Position numbers and translations under genes: made by a program. Under the pieces are notes generated by a model that saw only the letters and a program-made list of their open reading frames with translations, was not told the DNA's origin and ran no database searches. This document shows, piece by piece, positions 46,626 to 57,800 of a DNA stretch of 64,000 nucleotides. The DNA comes from Pyrocephalus nanus (Eukaryota > Chordata > Aves > Passeriformes > Tyrannidae): the NCBI GenBank assembly GCA_038380795.1, contig CM076275.1:7597001-7661000 (forward strand), written 5' to 3'. Each line of letters begins with the position of its first letter. Position 1 is the first letter of the stretch.

Positions 46626-47670
46626 TTTTCAAGGCAGGAATTTAAATGAAACAAGCACTCTATTTGGCATTTTCACTGAAAAAGCTTTGTCTCCTACTTG
46701 GTTATACTTCCTAGAAATTGAAAGATTAAAAAAAAAAAAAAAGGCAAAAAGAAAAGGAACCAAAAGGAAACACAAGGAGTTTTTGTGTACATAAATGCAC
46801 TTTCTGAAAAGGTACAATCATTTCTTGGCCTTTCTGAAAGTGTAATCGACTGCATATTCCTATTAAAACTACCTTATACTAAAACCTCAGCCACTCCAAA
46901 GCCATCCTTTCAGGTGTCTGTTTCCAATAGCAGTGAGTGATTACGATTGCCTGGTGACGGGCAGCAACAGGATGAAATTAAAGTAATTAAGCAGCAAGCC
47001 TGAAGACTACCCATCTTCAGTGGTCTTTGAAGGCATGTGGAATTACCATGTGGATGCAACGTGGAGCAGCACATGCCATTCAGAAAAATGGATCACAGTG
47101 CATGGATGGGAGGACTGAGACTCCCACCAAGGTGAACCTCTTTGGATGATCCAAAAGAAGTATTTAATATAGGGGGAGAAATCTCATATCATGCAAATAT
47201 GGGGGTTTTCTCCATTAAAATTAGGGAGTTCTTATCTGTTGCAAAAGAGGAACTTCCTGCAGCTTAAACTGCATGAATCCTCTTGTTCTACAGGATGTCA
47301 AATATTCTCAGGGGGGAATTTGGGTTTCTGGAGATACAACCAGCAAATGAAAACTTCCAGTGTTCAGTTCCCTGCCAAATAATAATCAAAATAAGAGAGG
47401 CAAAAAAACTTTCTCCTGAACTTGCCCAGGCACTTCAAAAGGCTTTAAAAACATTTCCAAAGTGTTCTTTTTGACCTGGTAAGGCTCATAAGCCACTCTA
47501 AGATTAGTCTTAATGCGGACAAATGACTCATCTGCAGTGACATCAGAGAGAGGCCCACGTCCTCTCTCACTTTACAACCAGCCTGATCACCCCCTTGCCT
47601 TGCCCCAAGTCTTCCCCATAAATATTTAAACAAGGAGCAAAGTGATATATTAGGGATATCATATTCCAAC
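46626..47670. other. spacer with poly-A tract and small motif cluster
   Basis: An A-run lies at 46728-46742. At about 46935-47000 there is a short high-complexity patch (gattacgattgcc, aagtaattaagc) that could be a small element. An octamer ATGCAAAT is at 47191-47198. No credible frame. Confidence 0.45.
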
Positions 47671-47672
47671 CT

Positions 47673-47787
47673 GCCTAAGTGACTTGCTTCAGTCCAAGAT
47701 CCATGAAGGTATTTAGATACCTACACTTCAGTTTAGATGCTTAACTTTCCTTTCAAAGCAATGGAAAAGCAGGTTCCTACAGAGCAG
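47673..47787. mobile_element. decayed ancient palindromic sauropsid repeat
   Basis: 'gcctaagtgacttgcttcag' with 'gatccatgaaggtatttag' and 'atacctacacttcag', then 'ttagatgcttaac' and 'caaagcaatggaaaagcagg', follow the order of 'gatccacaaaggtacttaggcacctaactcc...aaatcaatgggagttagg' as I recall it. The copy is diverged but the word order is kept. Confidence 0.6.
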
Positions 47788-50510
47788 ACAAGATCCTCAT
47801 ATTTTTTGTGACTTTGGCATTAGGTTACTCACTAATAGGGCGTTCAGCATCCTATCCATCATCTCTGGAGCTGGGAACAGATGGACTAGCAACCTCAGTT
47901 CATCAGAGGAGGTGTAGCTGCCTGGTAAAGCACTGCTGGAAGATGCACGGAGAAGCTCAGCCCCAGACATCTGATGCTACTAAAAGCCTGCCCCTGTGGT
48001 AATGGCTCCTGAATTTCCTCCCCCCAAATGCAGTGCAGCTGGATCAGCAGCCACACAGCTGTCTGGCATCAAAACCACCCCCCACAGCTCTTCAGGGTGG
48101 AAATTCTGGATCACAGCTCAACACTGCTCCACACATTTTTATGTGGAGGAGCTCCAAAGAGATGCCCTGCTTTTCACAGCAGCTGCTCCAAGGTGGCCAG
48201 GTCCCTCCAAAGCCCTGTGAAGTTTATAATAAGAGTGAGGGTTACTGGATTCTTGAGTTATCTCCCATTTTGTGCACAGATTTCATGCTGGCAATACCAC
48301 CCTTTGCCTCTGTCCATATGGCAGGGCTCTGGTGCCATTGTCATAGGCAAGGCAAGAAGAAGGAGAAGGCTCTGGCTCTGCCACTGCCACCAACACATCC
48401 ATTTTGTGACAAACTTCCTGAACACAGAATGAATGCTCAAAGCTAGATATCCAAGCTAGTTAGTTACAGGTAGAAGATTCCCAATTATTCCTGCATGACT
48501 GATGTCACTATAGTGCTACAGCACCATTGGCCCCTTTGTTAGCAGGTGGAACCCTGTTGTATAATCTCCAGCACCCCCAACAGACACCAATATCATCTTG
48601 ACTTTTGCTGACACTCCACGAGCAAACAAAACCACAAACTTTATAGTTCACCAAAACCTCTCCATTGCATGATAAAGTCTTAAAATCTCATGAGCAACTA
48701 ACAATCACCTGCACGGGAGTTCCAGCAAAAACTCTCCTTTCTTCTCACCCTCCATTTGCTTCAATGGAATCATCCGTGCACTGGCTGCTTGCTGGACCAA
48801 TTGTGTTCAGCTGTGATTGTCATCAGTGCCAGACACCAAATCTCAGTGACAAGGGTTTACACTGAACCTAGGTCCCTCATCCCAGAATCATTATGTTAAA
48901 CTGAGCCTTTTTAAGGAAAAGGAAAAAAAAAAAAAAAAAAGGAGCTTAAGGCTTTATGGCCTACCCATCAAAATTGCAGGCTGCCTCAGCAGAGTCCAGT
49001 GTCCTTATATGCTTCCGACTCAAAAACCAAGACACCAGACACACAGTAAAATGTAAACAGGCAGCTACTCCAGCAAAGGGAGCATTTCTCTTGCCATCAG
49101 TACAGTGCTGATTTTGTAATCAGTCTGGAAGGTTTATTTTTAACTGCTGTACCAAGGTTTTACAGAGACACAATTGTTCTTTTGAAACCTTGCTAATAGG
49201 GCTGATCAGTAATACCAGCACTATATACAGAGCAGAAGAGCACAGCATAATGAAACTGTGCTATGAGACACTATGAACGAGATATTCTTTCTATAAAAAG
49301 CATTTTTAATAAAACATGCAGTGGCTCCAGAAACTGCTCATCATATTCTGATGAAAGGACTGGTACGGCAAATGGTGAGTGCTCAAATCCTCCCCATCTT
49401 CTCTGGGCGCCCCCAGAGCTGTTCTTCCCCTTGGTGAGAGAGCATCTGGCAAAGTGAGGATGGGGATTTTTCCAAGCTATTTTCATGTTGACCACACACT
49501 TTATAACACTCAGAGCCTGTTCCAAGGAACAAAGTGAGTAGAGGTACTCCTTCAATCTTAGGTCGATGTGATATAATACAGACGCATTTAGGTACTCTTT
49601 GCAGATTGCAATGATTTAAAAATTCAGTATCATTATCAGAAATTCAACTGTGGATCTCAAAAATTCCCATACATTCCCTGAAAACTTCTATTTCACAAGC
49701 ACACTACCTAAAAGCTTATTTACAAAAGCAGCTATCGATACATTTCTTCAAAAGTGACAGCCAAAAAGTGAATGTGGATTTTTATGGTGTGTGATCATTT
49801 GAGGAAAGTCCATGGTTTCTCTTTCTGAGAAGTTTGTTGTTGAGGACCCACTTCATAAAAATTAAGATTGTGGTTCCTTTTATTCCCTAAGATACATAGA
49901 AAAAGATAATTCTGAAAGATAAGGTTCCCTGCTGTGAGCAAATTCATGGACTGGTTGTTCAAAAGGCATTTGAGAAGCCCTTTTGTTCAGTCTGCAAGCT
50001 TTTTGGAGTGATAATGATCTAAATAAATCACACTTCCAAATTATCTCTAGAGAACAAGAAATAAGCTGAAGGAGCCCACTGATGCTCTGATGAAGATCCA
50101 AAGATGTTTGCAAGTGACAGGGTGCTCTTCTTCTTAAGCCAAAAGGTTTGCACTTGGTTCCCCACAAGTAACTTTACCCCATGAAGTTTATAAATGTCCT
50201 ACAACTTGATCTCAATCTTTCTAAGCCTTTCAGAAACTTGTATATATCTGGCCCAGCTCCTATTCCTGTGCCACTTTAACAGCTTAGACCATATATTTTT
50301 TTTTCTTGTTATCATTGTCTAGACTTAACCTGAACAGAATAGCCTTTGCTGCTGATTCAACATATCTCAGGAGTTTAAAATGCATTAAAAAGTATTTTTT
50401 TTTTAAGTTTAAAAAGTATTAAACCACTTTGCAGCCATTCTGCACGATTCAAATCCTTTGCTAGATTTGGCGTATATTTCTAGGTACTTGTCTGATCCTC
50501 CCCGCTGAGC
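47788..50510. other. unique spacer, chance open frames
   Basis: An A-run of 18 lies at 48923-48940. Three overlapping + strand frames at 47996-48446 (74-137 codons) share DNA with a - strand frame and show no domain. A short 'gcatttaggtactctttgcaga' near 49586-49607 may be a scrap of the ancient 'cttaggtacctttg' repeat. Confidence 0.5.
48923..48940 (+). repeat. poly-A tract, 18 bases
   Basis: A homopolymer flanked by GG on both sides (aaaagg and ggagc). No retroposon body is recognised. Confidence 0.95.
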
Positions 50511-50514
50511 CATG

Positions 50515-50640
50515 CAAGCACTTCACAGTGATTAGTGGATTTTAACCTCACAACAATGAGGTGGAGGCACAAAACGGTTTAAATGACTTGCCCATGTCCA
50601 TGCCAGGAGCCTGTGGCAGAGCAGCGAGTCACAGCAGGAC
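50515..50640 (-). mobile_element. MIR-like SINE (antisense), best copy
   Basis: The + strand reads 'aagcacttcacag...', 'aacctcacaacaatgaggt', 'ggaggcacaaaacggtttaa', 'atgacttgccc' and 'ctgtggcagagcagcga'. This is the order of the reverse-complemented MIR core: aatcctcacaacaaccctatgaggt, gaggcacagagaggttaa, gtgacttgccc, gtggcagagc. The stretch between gaggt and gaggcac (normally 'actattattatcccc...') is deleted. It is the clearest old SINE in the window. Confidence 0.82.
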
Positions 50641-52790
50641 AGTTACATTCACTGTGCTGTGACCCAGCCACAAAAGTAATGTTTCTTGTCACAGAATTAA
50701 GATTTTTCTTTCAATTTATATTGGGAGGGGTCAAGAAAGAAATGTTATTATTTAACACAATTGTAAAAGGGCACAGTCAGTGACCCCAAAAGTTGGGGTT
50801 TTTTTCTAAAGTCAGTAGATTTTAAATCTGTATTTATATATAGAAGAAGTCATCACAGATATAATCCATTTTAAAAACACCCTGTATTTGCCACTGCTGC
50901 CTTTCAAGAGGGGGAAGAGGAGAAACAGACAGAATTGTTTTGTTGTCAAGAAAAATACATCTAGCATAAAATGTTAAGGTTGCCAAGAGATGACAGTATT
51001 TGGCAGCATCCTAAAATGTTTGTCATTTTAAAAGTATTTATGCTAAGGCAGAAAATAAACTATCCAACATTTTAGTCACTTTAAGTGATTAAAACAAGTC
51101 ATTAGAATTTTAGTTTAAAATCGTCTTAGACAAAATTTTCCCTTACCTAACTAGCCAGTTTTTCTTTTTTACAGAAAAAATAAAAAACAACTCTGTGCAG
51201 GTTTTTTGCTCTTAAAGCTCGTGCCTTAGCTCTAAGTGCTCTTGCATGATGTAGGTAAAACAAAATGTGGGAGACTTAGAATATCATTTTCATTGGAAAC
51301 ATTTTCAATTACTACACTGCTGAATAGAAACAACTGGGAAAAAAAGTTAGGAACATTTTAAATGTCCGCCAGAAGTGCGAGAATTTCTCTATACATAAAG
51401 AAGTAGATGCATTTAGTTGTCTAAGGTTATATTTTAGCATGAACTTGGCAAATTTTCCCAGTAGTGACTTGACTTATTTCCATTTATTGTACTGTGTTCA
51501 AGAGTATTTACAAATGCACATTTCTCATGAAGTTGGAAGTAAATTTGGATCTATTTTTTCATGTTGTAAAGACATTGATGTGTTTTTTCTGACATGCCTC
51601 ATGAACTCAGTCAATCACAAGTCTTTCTTAATGGAAACCACATGTCTGCCCAGAACTGTGTAATTACAATGCTAGGATTCTTGGCACTGCCAGGAAAAGG
51701 GGCATTGTCAAACCAATTAGAGTTTATTTATTTACATACCATTTCTGGACGAGAGTGTTCCTTCTTTTATGCTGATGCTGAGAAAAATATATATTTCATC
51801 GAGTAGCTGTAATTTTTGCTAGATACTGTTACATTTTGCAGCAATTACATCTCTAGTTTTCAGTTACTTTCCACGTAAGGAAACTTTCCTTTAAACGAAA
51901 CAGCTGGGAATAGCATCATGAATTTTATCAGCCCGGTTTTCATTTGTTTCAGATGAAGAAGGAGATGTGAGGGCGGCTGTTTCCCTAAGCTCCACAGAGT
52001 CAGTATTTCCACCCACTTCCACCCCATTATGAGCTTTTCATTGTACAAGATGTCTTGTTTGTACATCCATCCTTCTGCAATATTACCTCTTCCACACCCC
52101 TGGAAATCGGTACCTGCAGCTGGCCCTGCTAAAGCAGCACAGTTAGTCTCAGAAGAAGGAAGGAGCAAGGCTCCCGAGGGCGATCTGCAGTGCTGCTCCA
52201 AGGCAGATCCCTCTGGACAACATTAAAAAGAAAGTTATGTGTCTCAGGAAAGCCAAATACCACACAGATTTGCACTGGCCTGAATCATGTGTGCTGCTGC
52301 TGGAAGGTTACAAGCAACCAGAAGAGGCTCTGTGGTGGGAAATGCATTCCAGGGACACCAAGAAAAGGCCAGAGCTGGTGTTCCGTGTCTCCCACAGAGC
52401 ACTCTGCACACTGTAACCTCCTGAGTTCCCTCTGCTCTTTTACAAACACAATTCACCGCTTCAGACTCTCTCCCATGGGCCATTGTAGGCTGCAAAGTCA
52501 AAGTGAGAGCCTTTCTGAGGGGGTTTGTCCCCAACAGGAATACAGCTGCAGGGGAGGGGGAGGCTGCAGAAGTATTCCTATTTACAGCAAAAAAATCAGG
52601 ACCAAAGAGACAAGTTTAAGCTACAAGTTTAATGGACACCTTTCTCTTTGCATTGCTCCCATCTGTCTGAGATGGATTATGGGGTTTTCAGGCTAATTCC
52701 TTTCCAGGTTCCTGCACTGCCTGAGCACACAATCACCCCTAATGTTCCCAGTCTTTACCCCACCCTAGAGAGCTGTGACACCATCACATC
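50641..52790. other. unique spacer; longest - but unrecognisable - frames
   Basis: AT-rich to about 51.9 kb, then moderately GC-rich. The 168-codon frame at 52190-52696 and frames on the other strand (51860-52201 and 52244-52534) overlap and have no recognisable motif. No splice or start context supports them. Confidence 0.5.
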
Positions 52791-52793
52791 ACT

Positions 52794-52818
52794 GGGGGAG
52801 TGGAGGGAGGGTGCAGGG
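52794..52818 (+). other. canonical G-quadruplex motif
   Basis: Four G-runs (52794-52798, 52805-52807, 52809-52811 and 52816-52818) with loops of six, one and four bases fit the usual G3+N1-7 pattern on the + strand. Confidence 0.7.
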
Positions 52819-52890
52819 ATGTGCCCCAGAGCAGGCAGGGCCGTGTTGCAGAGGAGGGAGTTTAACCCAGCTCCCTCAAGAGCCAGACAG
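52812..52890 (-). mobile_element. MIR-like SINE fragment (antisense), tentative
   Basis: 'atgtgccccagagcaggcag', then 'tgttgcagaggagggagttt' and 'aacccagctccctc', parallels 'cttgcccaaggtcacacaggcag', 'tggcagagctgggattt' and 'gaacccagctc'. The match is diverged and may be partly a composition effect. Confidence 0.48.
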
Positions 52891-53785
52891 GGTTGTGCCA
52901 GGGTTTTCAGGACTGACCCACAGGAACCTGTATTGGGAGGCTCTTCCTAACACAGAACCAGCCCTTTCTGTTTAAACACAAATCTGCTGTGTTCCATAGT
53001 TCTGAACAGCAACCTGATGTCAGCCAGCCGAGATGATCCCCTCCCGTGGCAGAGGAGTTCAGAGTCTGCACCTGAGACCATACAGTATTTAGTTACAGAG
53101 AGATGTCAGGCTAAAACCCTCCCATCTGGACCATGCCAGTCCCTGCTGAGATGCTCTCTGGTCACAGGAGGCACCTCCTACCCTGGGGTTGTGTTATGCC
53201 CTTCCACTGAAAAAGCAGAGGAAGGGAAACAGCTGTAAAAATCTCCTATTTAAAGCTCCTGAAGCTTCAGAGCCTTCTATGAAATCCCTGGTATGGGATT
53301 CTTTCTCTTTTTTTTATTTTTTAATTTGTTTTTAATTGCTGCTCCAACCTTTCATGACTTCCTTGTCTTTGGAAAGTTCCAAAGCATTAAAAGGAAACAT
53401 TAAGTTCTGACGCCCTCCGACATTATTTTTCAGTTTAATCATTTTTCCCCATTTTTCTCCTCTTTCTCTGTGCTGAGTGAGGGTGGGAAAGAGACAATTA
53501 AGGGAAACTCAAAACTCTCAGATGTTTCAAATATGAAAAAGTTTAATAAAACTTTTCCCACACATCGGCAGAGAAGTAGGAAAAACTGTTTTCTTATTAA
53601 ATTCTCAAAGCAGAAATGACCAAAACATTCCTGGGCTTTGTGTTCACCACTCCCTCCCCCACTTTTTGAGCCAGAAGTCTCTGCTTTATCTTGCCTTCAT
53701 GCTGGTGTGCATGTCTGTGAGACACAGAGCCCTTCCCTGACCATCCTACCATTTATAGCGACCAGATAAATGCAGGGCGAGGGCT
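52891..53785. other. unique spacer
   Basis: Moderately GC-rich, then AT-rich after about 53.3 kb with T-rich runs near 53302-53337. No gene, repeat or RNA is recognised. Confidence 0.5.
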
Positions 53786-53789
53786 GAAA

Positions 53790-53860
53790 TGGTGGCACAG
53801 GGTGGGGAAATGACTTGCCCAAGGTCGTGCAGTGGGGCAATGACTCAAGTGATTTCCAAT
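53790..53860 (-). mobile_element. MIR-like SINE fragment (antisense)
   Basis: 'ggtggcacagggtggggaaa' and 'tgacttgcccaaggtcgtgc', then 'agtggggcaatgactcaag', match the reverse-complemented 'gaggcacagagaggggaag', 'tgacttgcccaaggtcacac' and 'agtgggtcagtgg' block almost word for word in the centre. The central 17 bases are the most conserved part of this SINE group. Confidence 0.72.
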
Positions 53861-54815
53861 AACAGAGTCATTACTGTAAAGACTCTAAAGAAGCAGTGCT
53901 GGATTCACTGCCCTGCACTGCTGCTCCCGGCAGCTCCGGAGGAGTTACAGGCACAGCGTCAGGCCAAGCGTTTGAGCAAAAGTTGGCGTTGGTTCAGCTG
54001 GGAGGGGAGGACAGGGAGAATGGATACGTGTATTTTGGACTGCAGATCCTGAAAAAGAAAGGGAGACTCCTCAGGTAGGCATTTAGGTGGCTATTTTAAG
54101 AGGTGACAGATGTAACCCACGTCTTCCAGAAAGAACAAGAGAGGATGAAGATGAGTTGACAGGCTGGGCAGTGGAAAAAATACTTTTTTTCTGCTATGTC
54201 AGAGTTTTGTTTCTGCTGCGGTCCAGGTCCTGTGCCGTCTGGCAACTCAGCTGTGGGCATTCACATCCCTCCATCCTCCCTCAGTCAGGTGGACCATCAC
54301 CCTTCTCACACAGCCAAGCGGGACAGAAAACTATTTGGTACCAACAACACTGTTGCAGGCGCATGACCAATCAGCAGGAGAGGAAACCTGGCAGCTTCTT
54401 CTTGCTGCAAGCAAATGGCCCAGAACAAAAAGAAAGGCAAGAAAAAGGTGCCCACAGGGAGGATTTTCTGCCTTCACAGAGCAGGGGACTCCAGGGAGAG
54501 ACTGGATTATAATCCATGTTATATTTTTATCTCTGCTCTATTCACAAGGTGCTGCAGCTATTGGTTGAGCTGTCTCTTGACTACTGCAAGCAAGATTCAT
54601 CATCTCTTTGCCAGAAGATAGGAAAAACCCTGCCACCTTGTAAAGCAAACCCATGAAAATGACGTGGTAGCGACTGGGTTTCAGTGTTAATTTCAAATTA
54701 CAAAGCACAGGAGCAACTTTCTACACACAATTTCTGATTCTGCTTTCTATTCCTGTCAAGCTGCAGCCAGAGTTTTGCCAGTGAAAAGTGCTATAAACAG
54801 CCCTGGCCTCGCTGA
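53861..54815. other. unique spacer, chance open frames
   Basis: Overlapping + strand frames (53896-54078, 54087-54512 and 54335-54568) have no domain. 'gtaggcatttaggtggctat' near 54076-54095 may be a scrap of an ancient 'taggcacctaa' repeat. Confidence 0.48.
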
Positions 54816-54819
54816 AAAA

Positions 54820-55000
54820 AGCAATATGCCGTCAGTCTGACATCTACCTCGCTTTTCCGCTCATTGTCAGCACTTTGATTGATGGTGTTGTTCATTAATG
54901 TGGGACGATTGTCAGCTTTTCCTGAATAAATATAAAAAGAAACAAAGAAATCCCCACCCTTTTCAAGCCAGAGTGAATTATTTCCTATTTTCCTTTGCTG
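54820..55000. promoter_or_regulatory. candidate enhancer with exact PBX-HOX-type site
   Basis: TGATTGATGG at 54876-54885 is an exact PBX-HOX composite consensus. It is flanked by ttgtcagc words (54864-54871 and 54910-54917) and cattaatg at 54893-54900. CpGs survive near 54830, 54850, 54858 and 54906. Unique sequence with no open frame. HOX/PBX control is a plausible reading but untested. Confidence 0.45.
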
Positions 55001-55475
55001 AATTCAGGCATGTAACAGTACACTGCCCTCAAAACATACTGGAGCTTTAACCACAAAGTAGGAAATTGGACTTTGGATTCAGGAACCAAAACTTTACTTA
55101 AGTAGTAGGTACAGTAATTAAATTTTACTATTATTTATTTTCCAAAAGGAAAAAAAACAACGGTATGCCCTAAAGGCTTCTGTTTTAATACAGTACTTCA
55201 ATTTTGCACAAAAAGCTAAAAGAAATCTATTTGGTGAAGACTAAAATGACATGTGAAAAGCAGAGGCAATCACAAGCACCACAAAAGATAGGCAGAGATT
55301 CAATTTAATACAAGGCTGAATCTTAATTCACACTGGGGAGAAGAGGAAAAAGAGATGTGAAAATTCACATACGCTAAAGTACTTAAAAGATGGGTAAGTT
55401 TTGTTGGGCCTTCCATACCCCCAAAACACTCCCCATGATGTCTGCTCAGGAATCTTTGAGGTTTGGACAACCTCG
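55001..55475. other. AT-rich spacer
   Basis: Low-GC sequence without recognised content, leading into the next higher-complexity stretch. Confidence 0.5.
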
Positions 55476-55479
55476 CTGT

Positions 55480-55925
55480 CTTTAAGGTATTCCCACACAC
55501 CGACAATTAAAAGAGTGGGAGATGCCATAAAACCCGTCCTAAACCCTGTCTTAACATTTCCCATCTTCACTAGACATTTTATCCCCGTGAGTTTTCCTTG
55601 CACTGGCACCCTTAGCTTTCTGCTTGATGGAGTCTTTCTAATCAGGTCATTGCTTTTATCGTTAGCAACAGGGTCATTGCTCAACATATTTTTCGAACTG
55701 TACATTGCATCAGTGTGTTCAAAACACAACAACAACGACGGCCACGATTACAAAACTGTGACCGGGTGTGGGGGGAAAAAACGGAGAGAGGAACATCAAT
55801 GGCTGACCAGTGATTAATTCAGCAAATCAAGCTTCAGCACAGATTTGCTTTTGAAGCAACATGCTAACAATAATAATATTCTCCGCAAGTGCTACATTCG
55901 TAGAGTTGAATGGCAAATTATTTTG
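55480..55925. promoter_or_regulatory. candidate conserved non-coding element, open on both strands
   Basis: High-complexity sequence with retained CpGs (for example 55501, 55534, 55587, 55661, 55694, 55737-55744 and 55761-55763). Frames of about 135 codons are open on both strands over part of it (55401-55817 + and 55328-55735 -), but neither shows a domain. 'caaattattttgaa' and 'gctaacaataataat' lie at the right end. I favour a regulatory element over a gene. Confidence 0.35.
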
Positions 55926-57055
55926 AATACCTCTGTAAAGAACAGGAAACTGAGAACTGTGGAAAAACTGGCATTACGCCACCGATTGAAGATTCAATCT
56001 GACTGTAATAGAAGGTGATTATTGGGGACTAGCAGGCAGATGATGGATGATTTCCTCCTAAAATGACAGCTCTGCTGTGTATCAGCAATCCTCATACAGC
56101 ACAAACGTACAGGTCGGCTTTTGTGGCTTTTTAATTCTTACCATTGTGGGAAATGGATTTCAAACCTGTGGCGAGCTATTTCAGTCTGCCAGGGCACATT
56201 TGGATTGTTCCTCTCCTTCTCTCCCCCTTTTCTTTTTTTTTTTTTCTCCTTTTTGCAAACCTAACGAGAGATGCTCACTGAAGTTCCCCAGCCATTTACC
56301 TCAGGCAGCCAGGGAACAAAAGAGCAGAACCACACAGTCCTCCCACAAGCTCCCTGCTCTGACCCAGTGGGAGCACACCTGGGAGGGCAGAGCATGGCGA
56401 GCAGAGCCTCTCAGAAGCTTCCCTCACACCCCTGCCCCCATCCTGGGGTAGCCTGAAAATTAAAATACCCTCCAAGTATTTAATGCCTTGTTTATCTTCT
56501 GCCCTTATCTGCTTCGGTGAAAAACGCACAGCCCAATTTATGTGCTAGAATTTGATACCCTACACAGTGTTTTGTTTCAAAAATACTCATTTAGGGTTTC
56601 CTAAGAGAGCATGGGCAGCCCACTGGCACAACCAGGGACTGGTACGGCTGCAACACCAACATGACTTCTGTGCTTCACTACAGAAAAAAGGCAGTCCAGA
56701 AACTCTTGCAAGGTTAGAATAAAAAATATTGTTAAGTTCCTTTCATGAAGCTATATGCTCTGTACAACCATTTGTTTTAAAAGACAAGCTAATCAATAAC
56801 CCCATCTTTTACTGCTGTGCCCCTCCATGTGCTCCGTTAATGATCACGCAGCACTTCTAGTACGTCGTGAGATCACAGAGAGCAGTTATAGAAAAGGCTG
56901 CCTTCGAGGAGGAAAAAAGTGCCATCCAACAAAATCCAGGCCTTCTACTCCATGTCACGGAGGCCTGGTGTCTAACGACATCCTGGCTCCCTGGTCCTCA
57001 CCCTAAATTAGTACGGACATATGTTCTGGTGTCTGTCAAGACCCAATCCTGACAC
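55926..57055. other. unique spacer with T-run
   Basis: A 13-base T-run lies at 56233-56245, the longest T-run on this strand. Frames at 56077-56451 and on the - strand over 56296-56529 overlap and are unremarkable. Confidence 0.5.
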
Positions 57056-57059
57056 TCTG

Positions 57060-57340
57060 CCAGTGCTGGACAAAAGGACAAGGTAATCCACAAGAGCAGT
57101 AAATTTATCAATCAAATCCCGTAAGTGTCCCTCGCTGATAACACCAGCCCTTTTCCGAATTTAACAAGGAAGAGCGATCCAGCTCGGTGGGACGTCACAG
57201 GCACATTCCACCCACGGAAACACCACTGTCAATATTGCAGAATGCACTTGCCATTCTCCTGTCTGCAGTCAGTTGGATGCTGGACTGTGTTTGTTCACTG
57301 GCTTCTAAAGATGGGGGGTTTTCTACACTAAAGACCGAAA
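57060..57340. promoter_or_regulatory. weak candidate non-coding element
   Basis: Contains tttatcaatcaaatcc near 57106-57121 (TALE-like ATCAATCA), ggacgtcac near 57191-57199 (half CRE) and CpGs near 57121, 57131, 57157, 57175, 57185 and 57218. Unique and more complex than its neighbours. Evidence is suggestive only. Confidence 0.33.
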
Positions 57341-57379
57341 AAGAAAAGTAGCTACATACAGCTGGTTAATACTGAGCCT

Positions 57380-57800
57380 TTTTTCCAACTAATTAAAAAA
57401 TAATCACATTTGGGCCTTTATTTAGGTCTCAGCAATGGGCAAGTAATTAATTGTAAATTTTATATTTCTGTGCAATCTGCATCATTTTTTTTCATTATAA
57501 ATGCAATTAGGGATGATGGAATAAAATAAGTTGGCCAAAGATGCTGTATAACAACTGCGAATTAAAAATTATGCATTTTTGGTTCTCTTGTATCACAGGT
57601 TGCAGACATCAACTTCTGCATCAAAACAAAGAATATGATCTGCTGCTGCTTGGAATCACTGTCTGGTTGCACAAAATGATATCCCAGTAGAATGGAAGCT
57701 GGTGTTTATAGTAAAGTAGAGCAAACCATTATCAGTGTGCGATGTCAATTTAAATTTTACTGGAACAGAAACCTTTTGACCCCTTCCAAACTTGATCCAT
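57380..57800. promoter_or_regulatory. candidate conserved non-coding element, homeodomain-rich
   Basis: A 400-base AT-rich but high-complexity stretch with TAATTAATTG at 57444-57453, gcaattaggg near 57504-57513, gaattaaaaattatgc near 57560-57575 and gataatgg-type words on either strand. No open frame of interest crosses it. It resembles the 12.3-12.96 kb island in texture. Confidence 0.42.

Noticed and set aside
49586..49607. Scraps of an ancient 'cttaggtacctttg' repeat (also near 1279, 18390, 31980, 54076 and 61740)
   Set aside because: Each match is about 20 bases or less and could be chance. Not listed as mobile elements.
52190..52696. 168-codon open frame on the + strand
   Set aside because: No domain, motif or start/splice context. 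Overlapping frames on the other strand are equally open.
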